Source: Citreicoccus inhibens (lineage in GTDB: Bacteria; Myxococcota; Myxococcia; Myxococcales; Myxococcaceae). Taken from it: a stretch of 64,000 bases of DNA. The notes below the pieces were generated by a model. It worked only from the letters and a program-made list of their open reading frames with translations, did no database searches and was not told the DNA's origin. Below are positions 15,965 to 23,125 of this stretch, piece by piece. The DNA is taken from positions 62,001-126,000 of the forward strand of contig NZ_JAHNZT010000015.1 in NCBI RefSeq assembly GCF_019039035.1, given 5' to 3'. Positions within the stretch are counted from its first letter, which is position 1; the number at the start of each line of letters is the position of its first letter. The position numbers and the translations under genes are program-made.

Positions 15965-16701
15965 GGGATGTCTCCCGAGCGCTCGCGCGCCTCGGCGTAG
16001 AGCTGTGCGACCGCGCCTTCCAGGCGCCGGGTGAGCGCGTCGCGGCCTTCCATCGTGAGCCCCTGGGTGGGGATGGGCTCGCCCACCACCAGCGCCACGC
16101 GCTGGCCCCACCGGACAGCGCGGCTCCCCTTGGGCAGGATGAGCCGCGTCCCGGACACCGCCAGGGGAACCACGGGCACGCCGGCCTGGATGGCCAGCGT
16201 CGCCGCGCCCTTCTTGAACGGCTTCAGCTCCCCATCCGGGCTGCGCGTGCCCTCCGCGAAGAACAACACGCTGACGCGCTCGCGCACGGCCGTGACGGCT
16301 TCCGCCAACCGAGCGCGGTCCTCCTCGCCGCCGGTACGCCGCACCGGGATGTTGCCCGCGATGCGCAGGGCCGGGCCGAACACGGGGATGCGGAACAGCT
16401 CCTCCTTGGCCACGTAGCGCGTGTGCTTCTGGATGTACGCGAAGTTGAGGGGCGCGTCGTAGTGCGACTGGTGATTGCACACGAAGATGACGTTGCCCTC
16501 GCGCGGGATGTGCTCCAGCCCGTGGGCCTCATGGCGCACGCCCGCCGAGGCGAGCACCGCCTTGCCCCAGGTGTGCAGCGCCGCGTCCGCGGACGCGGGG
16601 GCGCCTCGCAGCGAGTGCGCCGAAACCACCACGGAGAACACGCCGGTGAGTCCCACCGCGGACGTCCCAGCGAAAGCCGTCTGGAGGAGAGCGCGAATCA
16701 C
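15961..16701 (-). CDS. plsC: 1-acyl-sn-glycerol-3-phosphate acyltransferase (PlsC family)
   Basis: 246 residues. Inner-membrane acyltransferase making phosphatidic acid from lysophosphatidic acid. Seen: an N-terminal hydrophobic segment (about 5-28), catalytic HxxxxD as NHQSHYDAP (about 76-84), the substrate motif FFAEGTRSPDG (about 148-158) and the VPVVPLAVSGT block (about 175-185). The GTG start overlaps the upstream epmA stop (GTGA) and its own stop overlaps the ppa start, so the three genes are translationally coupled. Confidence 0.92.
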   Translation of the reverse strand: MIRALLQTAFAGTSAVGLTGVFSVVVSAHSLRGAPASADAALHTWGKAVLASAGVRHEAHGLEHIPREGNVIFVCNHQSHYDAPLNFAYIQKHTRYVAKEELFRIPVFGPALRIAGNIPVRRTGGEEDRARLAEAVTAVRERVSVLFFAEGTRSPDGELKPFKKGAATLAIQAGVPVVPLAVSGTRLILPKGSRAVRWGQRVALVVGEPIPTQGLTMEGRDALTRRLEGAVAQLYAEARERSGDIP

Positions 16702-17705
16702 ACGAACTCGTGGGCGGGGAACAAGAGGACGTCCTCGATGCGCTGGACCCCCTGCAGCAGCATGAGGATTCGGTCGAGCCCCACCGCGATGCCCGCCGAG
16801 GGCGGCATGCGTCCGACCGCTTCCAAGAACCGCTCATCCAACGGATACACCGAGCGCCCCAACCGCCGGCGCAGCTCCTGCTCCTCCACCAGCCGCGCGC
16901 GCTGCTCCACCGCGTCCGTGAGCTCGGAGAACCCGTTCGCCAGCTCCAGCCCCTTCGCGTACAGCTCCACGCGCTCGGCCACCTGGGGCTCGCCCGGCTT
17001 CAGCCGCGACAGCGCGGCCATCGAGGCCGGGTACTCGATGAGGAACGTGGGCCGCTCATGGCCCAGCCCCGGCTCCACGCGCTGCAGGAAGAGGTGGAAG
17101 AACACGTCGTCAAAAGACTCGGCATCCCACGTGCGCACGCCCACCGCTTCGGCCGCCCGCTTCAACGAGCGCCCATCCGGATGCTCGCGCAGGTCCACGC
17201 CCGTGGCGCGCAGGACGGCGTCGCGCACCGTGAGCCGCTCGTAGGGCGTGCGCGTGAAGAAGGACGGGTCGGCGCCCGGTGCCCCGGGCGCCGCCGAGCG
17301 ACCTGCCTCCGCCAGCGCCGCCTCCAGGTCCGCCATGATGGCGTGGTAGTCCGCCTGGGGCCGGTAGAACTCCAGGAGCGTGAACTCGGGGTTGTGCGTC
17401 GGCGACACCTCGCCGTTGCGGAACACCTTGCAGATCTGGAACAGCGGCCCGCTGTCGCCATCGGCGAGCAGGCGCTTCATCGCGTACTCGGGGCTGCTGT
17501 GCAGGTAGAGCGTCCGAGCACGACCCACGTCCGTCTCCGGCACGAACGGCGCCTCGAAGACGGTGATGTGCGGCTCCATGCCCGGCGCGGGCACGAGCAG
17601 GGGGGTGTCCACTTCCAAGTACCCCTGGCCAGTGAAAAAGCGGCGCAGGGCGGAGTAGAGGGCCTGGCGGCCCCGAGCAGCCCGCCATTGAGTGGGGTTG
17701 GGCAT
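16698..17705 (-). CDS. epmA: Elongation factor P lysyl-lysine ligase (EpmA/GenX/PoxA), class II lysyl-tRNA synthetase-like
   Basis: 335 residues, catalytic domain only: it lacks the N-terminal anticodon-binding domain of LysRS, as EpmA does. Class II motifs: motif 1 region QGYLEVDTPLLVPAPGMEPHI, motif 2 CKVFRNGEVSPTHNPEFTLLEFYRP, motif 3 SAGIAVGLDRILMLL. E. coli EpmA attaches (R)-beta-lysine to a lysine of EF-P, which rescues ribosomes at polyproline stretches. The partner enzyme EpmB and efp are not in this window. First gene of the epmA-plsC-ppa operon. Its ATG is only 18 nt from the ATG of a divergent peptidase gene. Confidence 0.9.
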   Translation of the reverse strand: MPNPTQWRAARGRQALYSALRRFFTGQGYLEVDTPLLVPAPGMEPHITVFEAPFVPETDVGRARTLYLHSSPEYAMKRLLADGDSGPLFQICKVFRNGEVSPTHNPEFTLLEFYRPQADYHAIMADLEAALAEAGRSAAPGAPGADPSFFTRTPYERLTVRDAVLRATGVDLREHPDGRSLKRAAEAVGVRTWDAESFDDVFFHLFLQRVEPGLGHERPTFLIEYPASMAALSRLKPGEPQVAERVELYAKGLELANGFSELTDAVEQRARLVEEQELRRRLGRSVYPLDERFLEAVGRMPPSAGIAVGLDRILMLLQGVQRIEDVLLFPAHEFV

Positions 17706-17723
17706 GGGCACGGCGGAAGTAAC

Positions 17724-19505
17724 ATGGGGCCCCGCATGCACCCAAGGATTCCCGCCCTCCTCGCCCTGGCGCTCTGCCTCACCGCGTGTCCCAAGGCACC
17801 TCCCGCGACACCGGTCCAGCCCGTCGGCGAGGCGCAGCGCCTGACCCAGGAGGTCCGAGCGCTGTCCCTGGAATCCGAGAAACTCCTTGAAGAACAGTAT
17901 CGCCTCGTCTGGGTCTACTGGACGGAGGGCCGGCACGTGGACGTGGCCGGGACGTATGCGGGCAAGGAGGCGCTGTTCTCGCTGGAGAACCTGCGGAAGA
18001 TCGATCGGCTGCGCCAGCTCACGAAGGACCCGCGTGAGCTGCGCGCGTTGACGGCGCTGCACAGCCACTTCGCGGGCGAGTACCTGTCGCACGCGCTCGC
18101 GGAGCTGAACGACGCGGCGGCCAACCTGGAGGCCTCGCTGACGCTCAGCGTGGACGGGCGCGAGGTGCGCTACCGCGACCTGGAGCGCCTGCTCGCAAAC
18201 GAGCGCAGCGCGACGAAGCGGCGCGCGCTGTACGCGGCGGCCACCCCCGCGCTGGAGCGCCTGAACCAGACGCTGCGCCGCCGCGAGCTGCGCACCGAGG
18301 AGCTGGTGCGCGAGATGGGCTTCGAGTCCTACGAGGCCTTCGGCAGCGAGCTGCGGCAGACGGACCTGGAGCGGCTGGCGAAGCTGGCCGAGGAGATTCT
18401 CCAGGCGACGCAGGAGCCGTACCGCGTGGTGATGGAGCGCCTGAGCCAGCGCGAGCTGGGCCTGCCCTTCAACCAGATTACCCGCGCGGACATCCCGCGC
18501 CTGTTCCGCGCGCGCGAGGTGGAGGACGCGTTCCCCAAGGGCGAGGCGCTGCTCAAGGCGCACGGCACCGTGGCCGGCATGGGCATCGACCTGGACGCCA
18601 TGCCCAACGTGAAGATCGACGCGCGCGACCTGCCCCGGAAGAACCCGCGTCCGCTGTCGCTGCCGGTGCAGGTGCCCGCCGACGTGCGGATGTCCTTCAA
18701 GCCGGGCACGGGCGTGTTGCATCAGGCGCGCGTGCTGCACGAGTTCGGTCACACGCTGCACGCGGCCTTCACCCAGGAGTCCCGCTTCGAGCTGGCGCGC
18801 CTGGGCAACCCCACGGTGGGCGAGGCGTACTCGGCGCTGTTCGAGGACCTGTTGGAGGACCCGGTGTGGCTCGAGGAGCACGCGGGCGTGATTGGCGAGC
18901 AGCGCGCGCAGTACCTGGCGGCCTCCAGCGCGCACAAGCTGTACCTCATCCGTCACGCGGCGGGCCGCCTGCTCTACCAGTTGGAGCTGCACCGGCGCGT
19001 GGAGGCGGATCCGAAGGAGCTGTATCGCACCCTCATGACGCGCACCGACGACGTGCCCATGAGCGACGAGGATGTCGCGCGCTATCTGGTGGACCAGGAG
19101 GACTTCTTCCAGTCCGCGGACAGCTTCCGCGCGTGGTTCCTCGCGGGGCAGCTCCAGGGGCAGCTCAAGGCGCGCTTCGGCCCCGCGTGGTGGCGCACGC
19201 CCGACGCGGGCGCCTTCCTCAAGGGCCTGTGGGCGCGCGGCAATGCCCTGTCCACCCGCGAGGTGGCCCAGGCGCTCGGGGAGCAGGGCATCGCGCCGGA
19301 CGTGCTGCTGCTTCGCCTGGGCACCACGCTCCAGGTGCCCATGAAGCTGGACCTCAAGCGCATCGAGGACCTGCTGCCGCCCGCGCCCGGCCTGGAGAAC
19401 TTCACCACGCCGCCCACGCCCGCCTCGCCGCCGCCCACGGGCGCGAAGCCCGCGCCCGGTCTGGAAAACTTCACCGCTCCGGCGAACACGGCCCCCGGCG
19501 CATGA
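17724..19505 (+). CDS. M3-like zinc metallopeptidase lipoprotein
   Basis: 593 residues from an ATG with GGAAG 6 nt upstream. The signal peptide MGPRMHPRIPALLALALCLTAC puts the lipid-anchored cysteine at 22. The long helical body resembles gluzincin oligopeptidases (M3 / M2-like). The zinc site is HEFGHTLHAAF (His339, Glu340, His343), and the third ligand is probably the glutamate in PTVGEAYSALFEDLLED about 25 residues later. Downstream helices (SAHKLYLIRHAAGRLLYQLELHRRV) fit the family. The C-terminus carries two PGLENFT repeats in a Pro/Ala-rich tail. Likely degrades peptides in the periplasm or on the outer membrane. The frame is open further upstream, but that part overlaps epmA. Confidence 0.84.
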   Translation: MGPRMHPRIPALLALALCLTACPKAPPATPVQPVGEAQRLTQEVRALSLESEKLLEEQYRLVWVYWTEGRHVDVAGTYAGKEALFSLENLRKIDRLRQLTKDPRELRALTALHSHFAGEYLSHALAELNDAAANLEASLTLSVDGREVRYRDLERLLANERSATKRRALYAAATPALERLNQTLRRRELRTEELVREMGFESYEAFGSELRQTDLERLAKLAEEILQATQEPYRVVMERLSQRELGLPFNQITRADIPRLFRAREVEDAFPKGEALLKAHGTVAGMGIDLDAMPNVKIDARDLPRKNPRPLSLPVQVPADVRMSFKPGTGVLHQARVLHEFGHTLHAAFTQESRFELARLGNPTVGEAYSALFEDLLEDPVWLEEHAGVIGEQRAQYLAASSAHKLYLIRHAAGRLLYQLELHRRVEADPKELYRTLMTRTDDVPMSDEDVARYLVDQEDFFQSADSFRAWFLAGQLQGQLKARFGPAWWRTPDAGAFLKGLWARGNALSTREVAQALGEQGIAPDVLLLRLGTTLQVPMKLDLKRIEDLLPPAPGLENFTTPPTPASPPPTGAKPAPGLENFTAPANTAPGA

Positions 19506-19572
19506 CGGCAAGCGGGCGCGCCGCGCGCGGAATCCTTTGCGTCCCCAGCGCTTGCACGTAGGGTGGGACGCC

Positions 19573-20106
19573 ATGGTGTCCGTGAATCAGCTCCGCCCCT
19601 TCGCCGGGGCCTCGCTGGATGCGTTCAGGGCAGCGTCCGGGCCCGTGGCCCTCATCCAGCAGCCCGTTGACCCCGTGTTCCGCAACATCGCCGCGCAGAT
19701 GACGGGGGTGCGCACCGTGGGCATGGCCCACCGCAGCCGCATGACGGAGCGGCTGCTGGCCATGCTGCGCGACTTCGACAACCTGGAGGTCCACTTCCTC
19801 CAGCCCACCGCGGATGGCCAGGAGTTCACCGTCGGCCGAGCCGACTGCGACCTCGTGGTGCCGGACCCGTCCGTCTCCCAGCACCACGCCACGCTGCGCT
19901 GGAACGCGAGCACGGGCGGCTTCACGGTGCGCGACGCGCAGTCGATGAACGGGACGTGGATCAACAGCGCGCCGCTGGGCTTCCGCGCCCAGGTGGTGCT
20001 CCACGACGGCGACACGCTGGCCTTCGGCGACGCCCCGTTCCTCTACCTGCTCGCGGACACGCTCTACGCGCACCTGCGGCTGGCCAGCCCCCAGTCTCCT
20101 CCCTGA
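19573..20106 (+). CDS. FHA-domain protein
   Basis: 177 residues from ATG with GGGTGGGA upstream. The N-terminal 75 residues are unassigned (VNQLRPFAGASLDAFRAASGPVALIQQPVDPVFRNIAAQM). The FHA domain (about 80-165) shows EFTVGRADCDLVVPDPSVSQHHATLRW and SMNGTWIN, which hold the Gly-Arg, Ser-x-x-His and Asn-Gly residues used to bind phosphothreonine. Such small proteins are adaptors for Ser/Thr kinases, common in myxobacteria. No kinase lies next to it. It converges with the SPFH gene. Confidence 0.87.
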   Translation: MVSVNQLRPFAGASLDAFRAASGPVALIQQPVDPVFRNIAAQMTGVRTVGMAHRSRMTERLLAMLRDFDNLEVHFLQPTADGQEFTVGRADCDLVVPDPSVSQHHATLRWNASTGGFTVRDAQSMNGTWINSAPLGFRAQVVLHDGDTLAFGDAPFLYLLADTLYAHLRLASPQSPP

Positions 20107-20130
20107 GGACTGGCCGCTCGCGCGAGCGCG

Positions 20131-21177
20131 CTACAGGAGCTTCATCAGCTCCGCGCGCTTGGCGTTGTACTCCTCGTCGGTCAGCACGCCAGCGTCCTTC
20201 AGCTCCTTGATCTCCTTCAGGCGCTGCGCGGGCGAGCGCGTGTCGGCCGGAGGGGCCGCGGGCGTCGGCTCCGCCGCCGGGACGCGCTGCTGGGCCTGCT
20301 GCGAGTTGGAGAACATCTGGGCCATGCCGAAGCCCATCCCCATCCCCATGCCCTGGAGCGCGCCGTCCGAGCCGCCACCGCCCTTGGCCATGCCCTCGGA
20401 CGCGCCGAGCATCGCCTGGCCCTGGGCGTACTGCTGGAAGCCGCCCGCGAGCCGCGAGTACGCCACGTCCTTGGACAGCTTCTTCAGCGTGGCCTCGTCC
20501 TCGTCCTTGATGCTGACGTGGAAGTTGCCCATGCGCACCACGGTGAGGCCGTAGTCATCCACGTGCGGCTTCAGGCCGGCGATGACCTCGGTCTCGATCT
20601 CCTCGGTGTACGCGCCGCTCGTCACGTCCAGCAGCGGCCACTTCTTCTTCACCAGCAGCTCGGCGATGCGATCGCGCATCACCTTGAGCACCTGGTTCTT
20701 GAACCAGCCGACGAACTCCTCGTTGCTGGAGCGGCCCATGCCCACCAGGCCCACCACCAGCTTCTCCGGCTCCGTCACGCGGATGGAGAAGTCGCCGTAC
20801 ACCATCGTGCCAATGCCCAGGCCCGTCTCCGGGTCGCGCACGTCACCGATGGGGCCGCCGAACTTCAGGCCGGTGTGCTCGCGCACGGAGACGAAGAAGA
20901 TCTCCGCGATGAACATGTTGCCGCCGGTGAAGCCCTCCAGCAGCCGCGACAGGAACGGGATGTTGTTCGTGTCCAGCGAGTGACGGCCGGGCCCCAGCTT
21001 GCCCTCCACCTTGCCGTCCTTGACGAACAGCGCCACCTCGTCGGCGGCGACGGTGACCTGGGTGAGCATCCGGACGTTCTTCTCCGGGTACTTGTAGACG
21101 ATCTGCCCCTTGGCCTCGTCCGCCCGAGCGATGAAGTTGCGCTTCGCCTCGCCCTTGATGCTGTCGAAGATCCCCAT
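20131..21177 (-). CDS. SPFH (band 7-like) domain protein with C-terminal SHOCT domain
   Basis: 348 residues. The SPFH domain (about 30-240) is of the YdjI / virion-core-protein-like type: GQIVYKYPEKNVRMLTQVTVAADEVALFVKDGKVEGKLGPGRHSLDTNNIPFL, later GDFSIRVTEPEKLVV and VVRMGNFHVSIKDED. A Gly/Met-rich linker (SDGALQGMGMGMGFGMAQMF) is followed by a SHOCT domain at the end (RLKEIKELKDAGVLTDEEYNAKRAELMKLL). Such proteins form membrane-associated oligomers linked to envelope stress; a transmembrane helix is not visible here. Monocistronic by spacing. Confidence 0.87.
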   Translation of the reverse strand: MGIFDSIKGEAKRNFIARADEAKGQIVYKYPEKNVRMLTQVTVAADEVALFVKDGKVEGKLGPGRHSLDTNNIPFLSRLLEGFTGGNMFIAEIFFVSVREHTGLKFGGPIGDVRDPETGLGIGTMVYGDFSIRVTEPEKLVVGLVGMGRSSNEEFVGWFKNQVLKVMRDRIAELLVKKKWPLLDVTSGAYTEEIETEVIAGLKPHVDDYGLTVVRMGNFHVSIKDEDEATLKKLSKDVAYSRLAGGFQQYAQGQAMLGASEGMAKGGGGSDGALQGMGMGMGFGMAQMFSNSQQAQQRVPAAEPTPAAPPADTRSPAQRLKEIKELKDAGVLTDEEYNAKRAELMKLL

Positions 21178-21344
21178 TGCTTTCAGCGCCTCCGTGGCCG
21201 CCCTGGCGGCCCATCAACTCGCACCGCCAACCACGCCCACTAAATGCATGACCACCAGAACGAAAGCGCGCCCGCTTTCGTCCCGCGTCCGGTGCCGCAA
21301 GATACCATCTTCACAAGGGTTTGCCCGGTCGGTCGCCGGGTGAT

Positions 21345-22151
21345 TCAGCCCCAGCGAGCCACCAGGCGCTCGCGGTCCAGGAGCCGGATGCTGGCCACCA
21401 GCAGCACGACGTCCAACACCAGCACCACCGCGCCCTCCAGCGCGTAGTAGCCCGCCCCGGCCTTCAGGACGCCAGCCACCTGCCCGCCCACCAGCCCCAC
21501 GAGCGGCAACACCACCAGCGCCGCGAGCTGCTGCGCCATGCGCGCCTCGCTCACCCGCGCGGAGATGATGACGGCCACCCCATTGCCGAAGAAGGCGAAC
21601 AGCGGCGCGAGCACGAACACCCCGAAGCCCCAGAGCGCGTTGGGCATCAGCGGCGCCTTCACCAGCGGCCACGCCACCACGTCCACGCCCACGCAGAACA
21701 GCACGAACGCCACCCAGGTGATGGCCACCGCGGGCATCAGCGCCGCCAGACTCTTGCCCGCCACCAACTCGGCCGCCGTCACCGGGGACGCGAGCAGCGG
21801 CTCCAACGTCCGGCGCTCCTTCTCCCCCGCCACGCTCTGGGACGCGATGAGGATGGGCACGAACACCGGCATCACCAGGAACATGCCGAACCAGTCGGTG
21901 AGCGACTTGTCGATGAGGAAGCGCGCCGCGCTCACGTTGAGCGGCAGCGTGGGGTCATAGAAGAGCGCCACCGTGCGCAGGTCCGCGTGGTCCGGCTGAC
22001 GCACGTACGTCCACACCACGCCGATGGGCACCGTCACCATCACCGCGGGCAGCACCGCCATGGACACCAACAGGCCCACGTTCTTGCGCAGGTCCAGGAA
22101 GTCCTTCCAAAACACCGCCAGCGCGCGCCGGGGACGGAACGCTCCACTCAC
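21345..22151 (-). CDS. ABC-2 type transporter permease
   Basis: 268 residues from a GTG overlapping the ATPase stop (GTGA). About six hydrophobic segments (VGLLVSMAVLPAVMVTVPIGVVW; FGMFLVMPVFVPILIAS; SLAALMPAVAITWVAFVLFCVGV; LWGFGVFVLAPLFAFFGNGVAVIIS; LAALVVLPLVGLVGGQVAGVL; LEGAVVLVLDVVLLVASIRLL). It also has the coupling motif GEKERRTLEPLLASPVTAAELVAGKSLAAL typical of NatB-like/ABC-2 exporters. Works with the adjacent ATPase; substrate unknown. Third gene of a GT39-ATPase-permease operon. Confidence 0.9.
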   Translation of the reverse strand: MSGAFRPRRALAVFWKDFLDLRKNVGLLVSMAVLPAVMVTVPIGVVWTYVRQPDHADLRTVALFYDPTLPLNVSAARFLIDKSLTDWFGMFLVMPVFVPILIASQSVAGEKERRTLEPLLASPVTAAELVAGKSLAALMPAVAITWVAFVLFCVGVDVVAWPLVKAPLMPNALWGFGVFVLAPLFAFFGNGVAVIISARVSEARMAQQLAALVVLPLVGLVGGQVAGVLKAGAGYYALEGAVVLVLDVVLLVASIRLLDRERLVARWG

Positions 22152-23125
22152 GTCACATCCTCCTTCAGCAGATCCAGATAGACCTCCTCGAGCGGGCGCT
22201 GCGCGGGCACCGCGCTGTGAATCCGCGCGCCCGCGCCCACCAGACACGCCACCACGTCCGGGGCATGCGCCTCGTCCGCCAGCAGCACTCGCAGCCGCCC
22301 CCCCTCCGCCAACACGCCCGGCGCGAAGGACAGCGCGCTGAGCACCGAACGGAACCGCTCGGCCTCGCCCTCCACGCGCACCTCCAACGCCTGCCCCGCG
22401 CGGCGCAGCTCACGCACCGACCCCAGCGCGAGCAGTCGCCGCTTCACCACCGCGACGCGCTCACACAGCCGCTCCACCTCCGCGAGGTTGTGCGAGCAGA
22501 GGATGATGGTGCGCCCCTCCGCCGCCAGCTCCGCCACCGCGTCGCGCACCGTGCGCGCGGACTCCGGATCCAGGCCACTGGTGGGCTCATCGAGGAAGAT
22601 GACCTTCGGGTCATGGACGAGCGTGCGGATGATGGCCAGCTTCTGGCGCATCCCCTTGCTGAAGCCGCCGCACGCATCATCCTCGCGCCCCGCCAGCCCG
22701 AAGCGCTCCAGGTAGTGCTGTGCCCGAGGCCACACCGTCGCCTCGTCCAGTTCGTGCAGCTTCATGAAGAAGCGCAGGTTCTCGCGCGCGGTGAGCCGAT
22801 CGTAGAGGCCGGGCTGCTCGGTGAGCAGCCCCACCACCTTGCGCAGCGCCTCGCCGTCATGCGCCGCGCGATGGCCCCACACCACGGCCTCGCCCGCCGA
22901 GGGTCGCAGCAGGCCCGTCAACATGCGCACCGTGGTCGTCTTGCCGGCGCCGTTGGGCCCCAGCAGACCGAACACCTCACCGGGCCTCACCTCGAAAGTG
23001 AGGCCCTCCACCGCGACGCGCTCACCGAAGGACTTGCCCAATCCCTGCACGCGGATGCCACCCGGCTCCGCGGCGGATGCGGGCTCGGACGTGCCGCCCA
23101 CACGAGGCACCGCGCGGGCGCTCAC
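22148..23125 (-). CDS. ABC transporter ATP-binding protein (NatA/DrrA-like)
   Basis: 325 residues from a GTG that overlaps the upstream stop (GTGA). Seen: Walker A GPNGAGKTTTVRML, Q-loop LLTEQPGLYDRLTARENL, signature GGFSKGMRQKLAI (an SKGM variant of LSGGQ, usual in this subfamily), Walker B KVIFLDEPTSGLDPES and switch His in CSHNLAEVERLC. The C-terminal 80 residues form the accessory beta-domain common in DrrA/NatA types. Energises export with the downstream permease. Confidence 0.93.
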   Translation of the reverse strand: MSARAVPRVGGTSEPASAAEPGGIRVQGLGKSFGERVAVEGLTFEVRPGEVFGLLGPNGAGKTTTVRMLTGLLRPSAGEAVVWGHRAAHDGEALRKVVGLLTEQPGLYDRLTARENLRFFMKLHELDEATVWPRAQHYLERFGLAGREDDACGGFSKGMRQKLAIIRTLVHDPKVIFLDEPTSGLDPESARTVRDAVAELAAEGRTIILCSHNLAEVERLCERVAVVKRRLLALGSVRELRRAGQALEVRVEGEAERFRSVLSALSFAPGVLAEGGRLRVLLADEAHAPDVVACLVGAGARIHSAVPAQRPLEEVYLDLLKEDVT

